The translations under genes were made by a program, and so were the position numbers. Shown in pieces: positions 10,869 to 20,600 of a stretch of 39,983 nucleotides of DNA. The stretch lies in NCBI GenBank assembly GCA_037447655.1, contig JBBHKE010002632.1, positions 217,652 to 257,634 on the forward strand, read 5' to 3'. The stretch is from Zygnema cylindricum (taxonomy: Eukaryota > Streptophyta > Zygnematophyceae > Zygnematales > Zygnemataceae). Each line of letters starts with the position of its first letter. The stretch's first letter is position 1. The notes below the pieces were generated by a model. It had not been told where the DNA came from. It was given only the letters and a program-made list of their open reading frames with translations, and ran no database searches.

Positions 10869-12719
10869 GGGTAATTTTGCATGTAACCAAAACTTAGTCT
10901 TGTTACTTTGTTTTTAAGCGAAGATTATCTATACAACTTTTAGAGCATTCGTATGTAAGGAAATGAAATCGTAACTTTTGATTGTGACGGATGTAGACAT
11001 GGGTGTAATTTGTGACGATTGTAGACAAGTAAAAAACTCGCGACAATTGACGACGTTTTCAAAATAGAGACGGTTGTAGACGTTTAGCTACTTGTGACAT
11101 TGTAGATGTTTAGGGTTTGTGACATTTTGACGTCACGCTCAAATTATGATAGCGTCGACGTCACTAATTCCAAAACATTATGCCATGGTTTCCCGATTTT
11201 GTTTTTTCTTCCGTTCTCACTCTACTTGCCACCAAAATAAGCTAAAGACAACCAAAATAAATATTTGTATAGATCTTTCATTTGATACCTTTCTAACCTT
11301 TTGTCATTGCAATAATTGTGAGATACACGCGTTTGTGGGAGAGGAAGAGAGAGAGAGAGAAGCGCTTTCACGAACTTCGCTCTTGCGAAATGGCGTCCGT
11401 TGGTCGAAACCCCCTCCACGGCCACTGTACGGAAAATACCGCACGGGAAAAAGTCACGCACAAAAGCGCACATAAAAAAGTCACGCACTATCTGCAAACG
11501 TGCAGTGGGTATTTTTTTTTGGCACTCCGCGCACAAAAAATGTCAAAAACTTTTGACACGTGCGAAAGTGTCTGCCTATTTGCCCACCTCATGTAGCTGT
11601 ATTTAAAATCACCTCGCGAGGTGATTTTTTATTAAGTTTAAAGATGAGCTAAAGAGACGCGAAATTGGGTCGAAACGCGCTAGACGACAAACTAAAGTAC
11701 ATATAAAGTTTCAAGGTAGCGCAGCTTGTAAGGTGGTTATTTGAATTTTTTGGTACGGCTGCGGATTTTCACGTTATTTTCTAAGTTATGGAGGAAAACG
11801 ACCGAAAATAACTGTAACTTTAGCACATGCGAAAGTACCATTAGAGACGAAAATAACATTTACAAAAATAACAATTCACGGTATGCTGTACATTACTGTA
11901 CTTAAGGGTATTTTCGCATGTACCAAAGTTACAGTTAGTTTTTGTCGTTTTCCTCCATAACTTAGAAAAAAACGAGACAATTCGCAGGCGTACCAAAAAA
12001 TATAAATTACCACCGAATAAGTTGCCTTACCCTAAAACTTTACACTTACAGTAGTTTGTTGTCTAGCGCTATACGATTTGTCGTTTAGCGCATTTCGACC
12101 CACTTTCGCGTCCTTTCAACACATTCTTAAACTTTACATCAAATCACTTCGCGAGGTGATTTGAAATAAAGTCCAATACGGTGAGCGAATAGGCAGACAC
12201 TATCGCACGTGTCTGAAGTTTTTTTACAATTTTTGTGCGCGGAGTACCAAAAAAACAATGCACTGCACGTTTCTAGCATGTGCGTAATGTTTTGCGTGCG
12301 CTGGTTTCCGTACAGGGGCCGTCTCTCTCAAAAACACGTGTCTTCACACATACGGCGTATGAAAAATATTGGCCACCTGTCGGCAAGTGGAAAGACGATA
12401 AACAAAGCCGCAAATTCTGTGCGACAGTGAAAGGTATTTTAGGCTTTCGACACGTCGACAATATGGCGTACGAACATTACGAAGTCACAAAAATTGTACA
12501 GCGTGCGAAGAAACGCCTCAAATTGAAGGCGAGTGGAAGTTTTGCCTCATTTTATGTACCACTTCATCTGTCACAGTTCTTCGTACACGTCTAAGTAAGT
12601 CACTTTTTTAAGTGACAAGTTATTTGAGTTTACATCCGAATGCTCTGAAAGCTGTACGGAGAATCTTCGCTAAAAAACAAAGTAACAAGACTTAGTTTCG
12701 GTTACATGCGAAAATACCC
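10869..12719. mobile_element. 1.85-kb inverted-repeat structure, head-to-head Harbinger-like copies
   Basis: The left end GGGTAATTTTGCATGTAACC mirrors the right end (GGTTACATGCGAAAATACCC). The right flank is TAA and the left flank CAA. Arms match through much of their length: GCAAACGTGCAGTG (11497) against CACTGCACGTTTC (12260), TTTTGACACGTGCGAAAGTGTCTGCC against its inverse near 12195, and CTAAGTTATGGAGGAAAACGAC against its inverse near 11955. Ends resembling the terminus also meet at the centre (11800-11945), suggesting two copies joined head to head. 10970-11310 is inversely related to the 8380 and 9353 elements. Confidence 0.7.
11606..11627. repeat. Perfect 22-bp palindrome centred on TCGCGA
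   Basis: The core ATCACCTCGCGAGGTGAT is perfectly self-complementary. A near-perfect partner sits at 12141-12162 in the opposite arm. Related half-sites occur at about 8620 and 13660. Confidence 0.85.
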
Positions 12720-12758
12720 TAAGTACTACAACCGTGAATCGCTATTTTCTTGCTACTA

Positions 12759-14071
12759 CACCGCGAATCGTAATTAGAGTAAATTACTCTAATTCGGTCG
12801 CTCGAAATTTCGACTCTGTGACATAAAATAGAGTAAACGATTCTAATTTGTTCATTATTATAATTTAGGTGAGGTTTAATTAGCGTAAAAAATTGTAATA
12901 TAGGTTCGTTTTAAATAGTGTGGAGTATGGACGACGTTCGACCGTGCAAAATTTTACTTTTTTAAGTAACAAGGTACAAATAATGATTTAATAGAATTGC
13001 GCTCGCACGTGAAATCGCACTAAACGAAAAATGAATCACATCGAAAAAAAGCCGTTCGCATAACTCTCGTCCGTCGACAGCATCGTCGTCAGTGTGAACA
13101 TTAACTGACATTCAGCGCGACAAATAATACTAACGTCATAATGACGTCAAAACTATACGGCTGACAGATTCTGTACGTTTACATGATTTAGGGCGTGTTC
13201 CATGTAACCGATATTTTGAAACGTTATTTTGGAATTTAGCGCTGATTTTACGGTGTACTTTTCAAAGTGTGCCTATGTGAATCGTTACTTGCGCGTTCAT
13301 TATTCTGAATATGTGGCAGCTCTACACGTCGCCAATACTTGCGAAACCCAAACTGCTGACATTTGTAGACGCCAACGATCTCGGAACAAACTGCCGACAT
13401 TTGTACGCCGCAAAGAGATCCTGACATACTGGGACAATTGTCGACGCCAGCTGTCATTTGTTGAAGCCCACACGTGAACGACATAAGCAATCGCCTACGT
13501 CTACAAAATGACATTTGTAGACGCCCACAAGTGGACAACATAAGCAAACGGACAAACACCTTTTTTTTCGTGTACTCTCCCAACCGCAAAAAAAAAATTG
13601 AAAACGTTTGACGCGTGCAATCCAGGTTTTCCATTCGTCAATAGGGTAGTATTTTGACTAAAATCAGATCGCGATTTGATTCCAGTGCAAGTGTGAAGAT
13701 GAGCTGGAAGTGGGTCGCGTTGATAATAACGCCAAATTGCCGTACCTTCCAAGTTCCAAGATGACGCAAAATGTACTTGTGTTTTTGCCCATTTTTCGTA
13801 CGGCGTAATATTTTCTCGTTGGAAGTCCCATTTTCTGTGAAAACGACGGAAAAAAACCCTTACTTGAACACATGGGAACACGCCCTTAGTGTTCATAATT
13901 CCAGCGCGGATAATTATTGCCGACATAACCCAATATAGAGTACTTAAATAAATTAGAGTAAACTCTTTTTGTGAAAAAGTTATGTCACATAAATTAGAGT
14001 TTATTACTCTAATTGTTTTTTTTGGTCTTTTTACTCTAATTTTTTCATTACTCTAATTACGATTCGCGGTG
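12759..14071. mobile_element. Large TA-target TIR element, 1313 bp, with nested insertion
   Basis: The left end CACCGCGAATCGTAATTAGA and right end TCTAATTACGATTCGCGGTG (inverse) are both flanked by TA. The subterminal regions also pair (repeated ACTCTAATT). The middle is occupied by a second transposon at 13191-13885. A truncated family end (CCGTGAATCGCTATT) lies just left, at about 12731. Confidence 0.8.
13191..13885. mobile_element. PIF/Harbinger-like element nested in the 1313-bp element
   Basis: The left end GGGCGTGTTCCATGT and right end ACATGGGAACACGCCC are flanked by TTA on both sides (13188-13190 and 13886-13888). This is a clean TTA duplication. The interior has degenerate repeats of ACATTTGTAGACGCC between 13361 and 13530. 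Open frames of 80-140 codons exist on both strands, but I recognise no transposase in them. Confidence 0.8.
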
Positions 14072-14100
14072 TAGTGTAAAGAAACACGTACAGAATTGTA

Positions 14101-14345
14101 CACCGCCAATCGTTATTAGCGTTGTGTACGCTAATTCCGTCCCACTTTTTTGTTGTTTTATTCTCCATTAGCGTAATTCATTCTATTTTTTTCTTTACTC
14201 TATTTAGGGTTAATGTTTTAGTACCGTACAAAATGGAAGTACGCCATCATTCAATTAGTGTGGTGTACGGACAGTGTCAGACCGAACAAAATTGTACCTT
14301 TTTAAGTGAAAAAGTATATTTAATGAAATTGAGAACACGACAATG
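14101..14345. mobile_element. Left end of a TA-target element, right end not found
   Basis: It starts after TA with CACCGCCAATCGTTATTAGC. Its subterminal sequence (TACCGTACAAAATGG, GTGTGGTGTACGG, TGTCAGACCG) is shared with the 31218-31753 element. I cannot find its matching right terminus, so the right limit given is only the extent of similarity. Confidence 0.55.
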
Positions 14346-14348
14346 TGG

Positions 14349-14553
14349 CGTGATGTGACGGGATCGCACGCGCAAAAATTTAAAGTTCGAAACTGTACGT
14401 TACTTCACCGGTATTGGTATCACGACATTTTGGCGTGTACGAAAATTGACAAAGCGACAAATCGACGTGATGTACGGAATGGCACGCGAAAAAATTTAGC
14501 GTACGATACTGTACGTTACTCAACCGGTATTGATAACACAACATTTTGGCGTG
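14349..14553. repeat. 89-bp direct repeat, two copies 116 bp apart
   Basis: 14349-14437 and 14465-14553 are about 85% alike. Both start CGTGATGT and end ACATTTTGGCGTG, with ACTGTACGTTACT in the middle. An open frame runs through both, but no protein family is recognised. Confidence 0.8.
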
Positions 14554-14559
14554 ACGTCG

Positions 14560-16247
14560 ATTTTGTCTGGACATTTATCATACCACTACAACCACGTGAA
14601 ATACAACAAATAGAATTGTACCACGTGTCCCTTTCCTTTGTCACCAAAGACGTCAATCCTAACTCAAAACCCTCAACGGCTCTAGATCTTACACATAAAA
14701 CATCGACGGTCAATTCTCGTTGACACCAGAGACGAAGGCGACTACAATGCTTTCCCCTTTTAGAAAAAGGGCAAAGCAAAAACGAACCCTATTTAGTATT
14801 CAAATGTTGGTTCGCCGAAGCGGCTGTTCGCGTAATTCCGCAATGATTCTCGAACGAGGCCGTACGAGTACCGCCCGGCTCCGCCCCACCGCCCAGAATG
14901 TACGCTCGCCAAAAAAAATCGATGAACCGTCAGGTTGCCGCCCGGCTGCCGGGATTCGCGCTCACCTTAAATCCCGGAACTGTATGCGTGACCGGAAGTC
15001 ACCTACGGGTCGAGCGGAGCGACTAATTCCGGAATGCCGACATGTTAAAATCGAACGGTAGATCTTTACGCCACGATCCTTCGGCGAATCGCGATATGTT
15101 CTTTAGTAATGATATTCAAAAACCAGAAAAAGACAAATGCGGCTCGGCACCCACTTGTTCGCAGATGGAACCTTCCCCGGTAGGCTTACCGCGTCACGCA
15201 GATACGTCCTTGTTTTGACCTAAAAACTGGGCCAATAGCGAGCAGCTGTGACATTTGTCGTCAAAACCGTACATTTGTAGGTCACACCCGTCAAAAACTG
15301 ATTCCGTACAGTCAGCAGGCTGTCACCTTTTGTGATAATGCGAGTTGTAGTCGCCGGAAGCCCTTGGGAAAAGACAATAAAATACGATCACATGAAAATA
15401 CGATCAGTGGATTACCGATTTGATTGTATCAAGCACCGCCACGTATTCTTTTTTAATAATGACAGGTGAGCGGAAATAACAACAAAGCGACGATTTACAA
15501 ACGACAAAATCGAATCGCACACACCAGTGAACCACACGTGTGTAGAAGAGTTAGGTACATTTTTCCACAGGGTCGTACTTTCTGGACTCTTCCTCGAGGA
15601 TGTACGGAGCGGTTCCCAATTGTAAAAAAGAAAAAAAAAAAAAATAGTAAAGAGCCAATAGTCCACATCAATTTATAAGTTTTATGTCAGTTTTCCAGAG
15701 AGTGGTACTGTACGAGTGTGAGAGGTTTGCACGAGTGAAATAATATATTTAAAGTGGAATGTCGATTATAGCTGAAAATAATAAAAACTTTCTCCGTGAA
15801 TAAAAACAACCCACTTTGGCCGGTGTTAATAAATCTTTTATGTCCTTGTCACGTGACGAGTGTGCAGCCGTGGTGGGAAGCATATATGTTAACATTAGCA
15901 TGCCACGTGGCACACTTCATGGCATATTATTATGCAGACCAGAACCAATTCCAGACTTGGAGGCTACAAATACTGAGTTTTTCCCTCCTTTCGACTTCCC
16001 CTCCTCCCCTTTTTTTTTTTGGTATGCAGGTTATATTTAACACTTGACAAATCTCTACAGGCTTTGCTCTTTACCGAACTTTTGTCGCTGTAACGTCACG
16101 TTTGTCCCTATTGTTGCTGCTGCGAGGCTACTCTGGAGGCAGTCAAGGCGGCCATTCGTTGGAGTTTTCTGGATATTCGATGTTATGAATCTGTTGGATT
16201 CGCTTTATTTTATACGTACTGCGACAACAACAACAGTCGAGCGACTA
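14560..16247. other. Intergenic, no recognised gene
   Basis: Several short open frames exist (for example 14720-15061, basic and Arg-rich), but none shows a recognisable domain, splice structure or codon pattern. 14860-15060 is locally GC-rich. Low-copy transposon debris is likely. Confidence 0.4.
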
Positions 16248-16464
16248 CACCGCCAATCGCTATTAGCGTTGTGTACGCTAATCCCGTCCCGCTTTTTTTT
16301 CTTTTTATTCTCAAATAGAATTATCCACACTATTTAAAAAAAACCCTAATTCCTAATTAGAGTAATCGATTTCTTCGAAAATTTCCAAATTCCCAATTAG
16401 CGTAAACCACGCTAATTATTCATATACGCTAAAGAAACTTCTACGCTAATAGCGATTGGCGGTG
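16248..16464. mobile_element. MITE, TA-target family, 217 bp
   Basis: The left end CACCGCCAATCGCTATTAGC and right end GCTAATAGCGATTGGCGGTG are perfect inverse complements, flanked by TA on both sides. The interior is AT-rich and non-coding. This is the best-preserved copy for defining the family ends. Confidence 0.92.
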
Positions 16465-16543
16465 TACTTACCCCCAAGTTGTAACTAATTAAGTATCCTC
16501 TCAGCTGGCAACGGAACGTCGGACGTGCCTTAATCAAACAGTA

Positions 16544-16760
16544 CACCGTGAATCGCTATTAGCGTCAATGTTTTTTTCGCCACTTAAAACATCTCTTATC
16601 CGTACACATTTGTCGGATTGTGGATCTGACGGATGCGATTGAAAGGTAACATTCTCACCTTCCGATTGCCGGTCTCAAATTGAAAATCCGACAAGTGTGT
16701 ACGGAGAAAAGATGTTTTGAGTGGCGATAAAAACCCTGACGCTAATAACGATTCGCGGTG
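16544..16760. mobile_element. MITE, TA-target family, palindromic subtype, 217 bp
   Basis: The left end CACCGTGAATCGCTATTAGC and right end CTAATAACGATTCGCGGTG are flanked by TA. Inner segments CGCCACTTAAAACATCT and AGATGTTTTGAGTGGCG, and ATCCGTACACATTTGTCGGA with its inverse, also pair. Nearly the whole element is one hairpin. Confidence 0.9.
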
Positions 16761-16876
16761 TAGTGAATCCGTCACCGTTAAGTTTTGGCCGTCCAGTTCA
16801 TGCTCTTCTCCTCTTCTATGTAGCTCTAAAGCACAAAGTCGATGCACAATAAAAAATATATTTTTTTGGGTAACAC

Positions 16877-16913
16877 ATCGCTTCCTAAGAAAATATATTT
16901 CTAAGGAAGCGAT
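16877..16913. repeat. Hairpin: 16-bp stem with TATA loop
   Basis: ATCGCTTCCTAAGAAA and TTTCTAAGGAAGCGAT pair with one mismatch around a short AT centre. It is not followed by a T-run and is not near a recognised gene end. It may be a transposon remnant. Confidence 0.75.
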
Positions 16914-17180
16914 CTCTTCCTAACACATTTTCTTTCTCCGTACAATTTCTTGCATCATACGATATTCCAGCACTAATGCAATTCAAGCGAATCCACACTA
17001 AATTTACGCAAGAAGACAAACGATCACAACTGAAAAATTATGCCATTGTCAAAATAGATCAAAAAGTAAACCCTAAAACTTGTGTAACACATACATTTGC
17101 TAAATGCGACCACTCATTGCATTCAAAACATTTCAAAAGAAAACAGAACAACTCTGGAACAATGACAACCCTACAAAACC

Positions 17181-17285
17181 CTTGGAAACCCTAAAAATAT
17201 TGTAAAATATTCTTGAAAACCCTAAAAAAATTGTAAAAAATTATTGAAAACCCTAAAAATATTGTAAAATATTATTGATATCCTC
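17181..17285. repeat. About 35-bp tandem repeat carrying telomere-like ACCCTAAA
   Basis: Three imperfect units of GAAAACCCTAAAAATATTG with a TAAAATATT tail. Each contains AAACCCTAAA, the plant telomere or telo-box word. Confidence 0.8.
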
Positions 17286-17372
17286 TCAACTATTTTCTTA
17301 GAGCTTGGTGATCATCATTCTCCCAAAGCTATCTCATTCTACTCTTGCCGAAGGGAATCACATGCTGAACAC

Positions 17373-17516
17373 TCTCTCTCCCTCCACCTCCCTCCCCTCC
17401 TCCCTCTCCTCTGTCCCTTCCTCCCTGCCTTTCCGGCTCCTCTGCCCCCTCCTCCTCTCCTCTGCTCCCTCCTCCTCTCCTCTACTCTCTTCTCTCTCCT
17501 CCCTCCTCCCTGTCCT
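17373..17516 (+). promoter_or_regulatory. Pyrimidine patch upstream of the Crypton-like gene
   Basis: A CT-rich sense-strand tract 140-280 bases before the start codon at 17657. Pyrimidine patches are common near plant transcription starts, so it may mark the promoter or leader. A role is inferred only from position. Confidence 0.4.
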
Positions 17517-17656
17517 CTTGCTGGCACCAATTCTTGCTGACAAACCCTAAAAATGCCCTAAAAAAACCCTTGAAATTAGTCGGCTGACAAAAAAATGCTT
17601 TCTTGAAAACTTTTCTTTTGACAATTTTTGCATTTTTATTAGAGCTATTTTTCTAA

Positions 17657-20600
17657 ATGGCTATTCTCTCATCTATTCGAGAAAAAGAACCTGATGGAGT
17701 CTCCGTACAGTCTTTGGAAGGACGTTTGGAAGAGAATAATACTGAAGAGGGTACTACTGCTGACGCAGCTTTGTATTCAAATCCGTACGATGAGTCAATT
17801 CCGTACAGCAATTCAAATCCGCACGATTCAAGTCTGTACGATCCAAATCCGTACGATGAGGCATTTGGTTTGATGTTGAGGCAACATCAGGATTCTGTTT
17901 TGGATTTTATGTCATCTGTTCTAGACTTCATTTGGAGGAAATCTTCTTTTTTTAATAATGAGGTGAGAAAAATAGACCCTTTCTCCTCCTCTTTCTCTTC
18001 GCTCATTCGCATTTATTTTCTTTATTTTTATTTGTTTTATTCCCATGTCTTTTTGTATCCCATTCTTTTTTCTTCTCATTTCTTTTTGTATTTTTCTATA
18101 TTGTTTTTTAATCTCATTCTCTGTGTATTATTTATTGATTTTGTTTTTGCTTTCCTTTTCTCACTTTTCTTTGTATTCTTTATTGTTTGTCTTTTTTTTT
18201 TTCCTCGACTTATGGCAGAACAGGACGCGGAGACAAAACTGGCCACGCTTGTGCGTTTAATAAAAACTAGGGAGGAGAGAGAAGGGAAGGGAGAGGAATG
18301 GAACAGAAAGGCAAATGAAGAGGAAGCTAATGTGGCACCATTTCAAGATCATCAGGGAAGGACAAAAGAAGGAGAGGAGGAGATAGTAGGTAGTTTGACC
18401 TCCACCGATGGAGTGACAGAATGGGAAGGAAATGGGTGTAAAGAGTCGAATATTGACGAAGATGATGATAGAGAGGAGGACAACGGAGGAGATGAGTTTA
18501 ACAGCCAAGGGCTCACTATGTTCTTGGAAGGCAAAATAAAAGAAATTTCTAATGGCAAAAGGCGCGGTAAGTACACTGGCAATCGCTGTTAGAGTTAACC
18601 ACTCTAATTCGAGTGCGTGTTGTTTTGATCCAAAATTATAAATTAGTGTTAATAACACACTGTAATTAAATGGCCAAAAATGAATCACGTGGCAATACAT
18701 AATTTAGTGTAGCTAATTCTAATAAAGTGTTAACGCTTATAATTTGCTAATTTTAATGGCGATGGGCGGTGTTGTGGATGTGTGGCTATGTCGGATGTGT
18801 AGGTAGCCTCTTCTTTTAACAAAAATTGTTGGTATTCAAATGTAACATGAACCAATAGATTCGCTTTGTATAAAGAAAAAGCACAATGTTGGCACTTTTG
18901 TAGTCCAATCACCGTTTTCTTGTTTTTAGTGACCCACATTAATGCATCAAGTCTTATGGAGATGCTCACGAGGATTTATTTTGTGTCTACGCTAATCATA
19001 GTGAACCTTGATGAATGCGGGAGAGAGTAGTTTATTGTTAGTTGTATTTCATTTGTGCAAGTTACTTGCTAATTGGATACCACTTGACCTATCATTTCAA
19101 TCCAAGAAAAAATATCAAGATAGTACAACGTGTATATCTTTTAGCGTTAATAACACCACTAATTTGGTCCCAGTTTTTTTTGCCCATAGAACACAAATTA
19201 GCGTTAATAATACGTTCGTTTCTTAACGCTAATTCTTTTTGCAGGTCAAAATCGTCGATGTCATTCGGATTGGAAATAAAACACTAAAGTAGTACCCATA
19301 CTAATTCTTTCTTGATTCTAATTACGGTTCACGGTGCACACCTTGTGAATAGTTTTTTTTGGGCCCCTGAACAAAAAGTGGTGTTGATAATGTTTTTTTT
19401 TCTGGTCATATCATATCACCAATTTAGTATTGATTTTAAATTGTCCACGTGAGTTGGACCTATAATTGATAACACCAAATTGAATTTAAACACTGTTTAT
19501 TTTTTGAAGCTAACAGGATTTAGGGTGTAGTTCAATTAATAGCTTAGTGAATGTATTACTTATACCAATTTTATGCCGTGCAAACCTCACTCTCTCTTCT
19601 CTCTCTTCTCACCACTCCTCTTTCCTCTCTATCTTGCTATGTCTCCTCTCTCCTCTCTCGTCCCTCCTTTTCCATCTCTCCCCTCTCGCCTTTCCTCTCT
19701 CCTCCTCTCTTCTCTCCTCTCCTCTCTCCTCTCTTCTCTCTCTCCTCTCTCCTCTCCTCTCTTCTCTCGTCTTTCCGCTCTCCTCTCCTCTCTCCTCTTT
19801 CCTCTCTCGGTCACACTGAAAACATATTAGCTGACTTAAGTACTGGGAAAATTGTTGGTAAATTGACTTAGTTATATTCTGTCCTATGTACTCGTCGTAT
19901 AATGGTGGTAAATCGTTTAAAACTTCTATGGGATACAATTAGAGGTATTTAGTTAAAGTAACAGGCTACAATTGTGTCATTAAGGGATGCAATTTTTTTT
20001 TTCATTTTTTTTTCTATGCTTGTCATTATGGTTTCACAATCATACCGCCAGCTTTTAACTCTGTTATTCAAAATGGTAAAACTGCATCTCTCTCCTCTCT
20101 CTCAACTGTTAAGGCAAGCGGAAGGTGTTGCTTCCTTTCCTTTGCTTTTAAAACAACCTTCCTCTTGCGAGGTCGACTCATTTTTTCGATATAACGATGT
20201 CAAAACCTTCTCAATTTTAGTTGTGAAATTTGATATATGGATTGTCAATGATACATTGAGCATATATATTGATCCTTTCTTTATTTCAGATGAATTTGAG
20301 CCCAACAAGTTTAATGAATACGAGAGTGAGGGAAAATCTGATGGAGAGTCAGAAAGCCAAGATCGACCAATACCGAACACTCAAAACTTGTTTGTGGATA
20401 TGGTTTGTAATTATCTCTCTTTTTCCAGATATATGAAATAAAATTTAGTAGTCATTAGCGCAAATGATTTGTATCGCTAATATTTCTTGAGTAGTCATTG
20501 GTATCTCTAATTTTTCTTCGTATCACTAATATTAGAATGGATTTTTATTTTTTTTCCTTTGCAGCATGGACAATGTGAAAAAGAAATCCGAGCTTCTGAA

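Noticed and set aside
11146-12594. Open frames of about 100 codons in the inverted repeat
   Set aside because: Mirror-image arms give matching spurious frames; nothing recognisable.
13229-13926. Open frames of 80-140 codons inside the nested Harbinger-like element
   Set aside because: No transposase motif, overlapping on both strands, built on ACATTTGTAGACGCC repeats.
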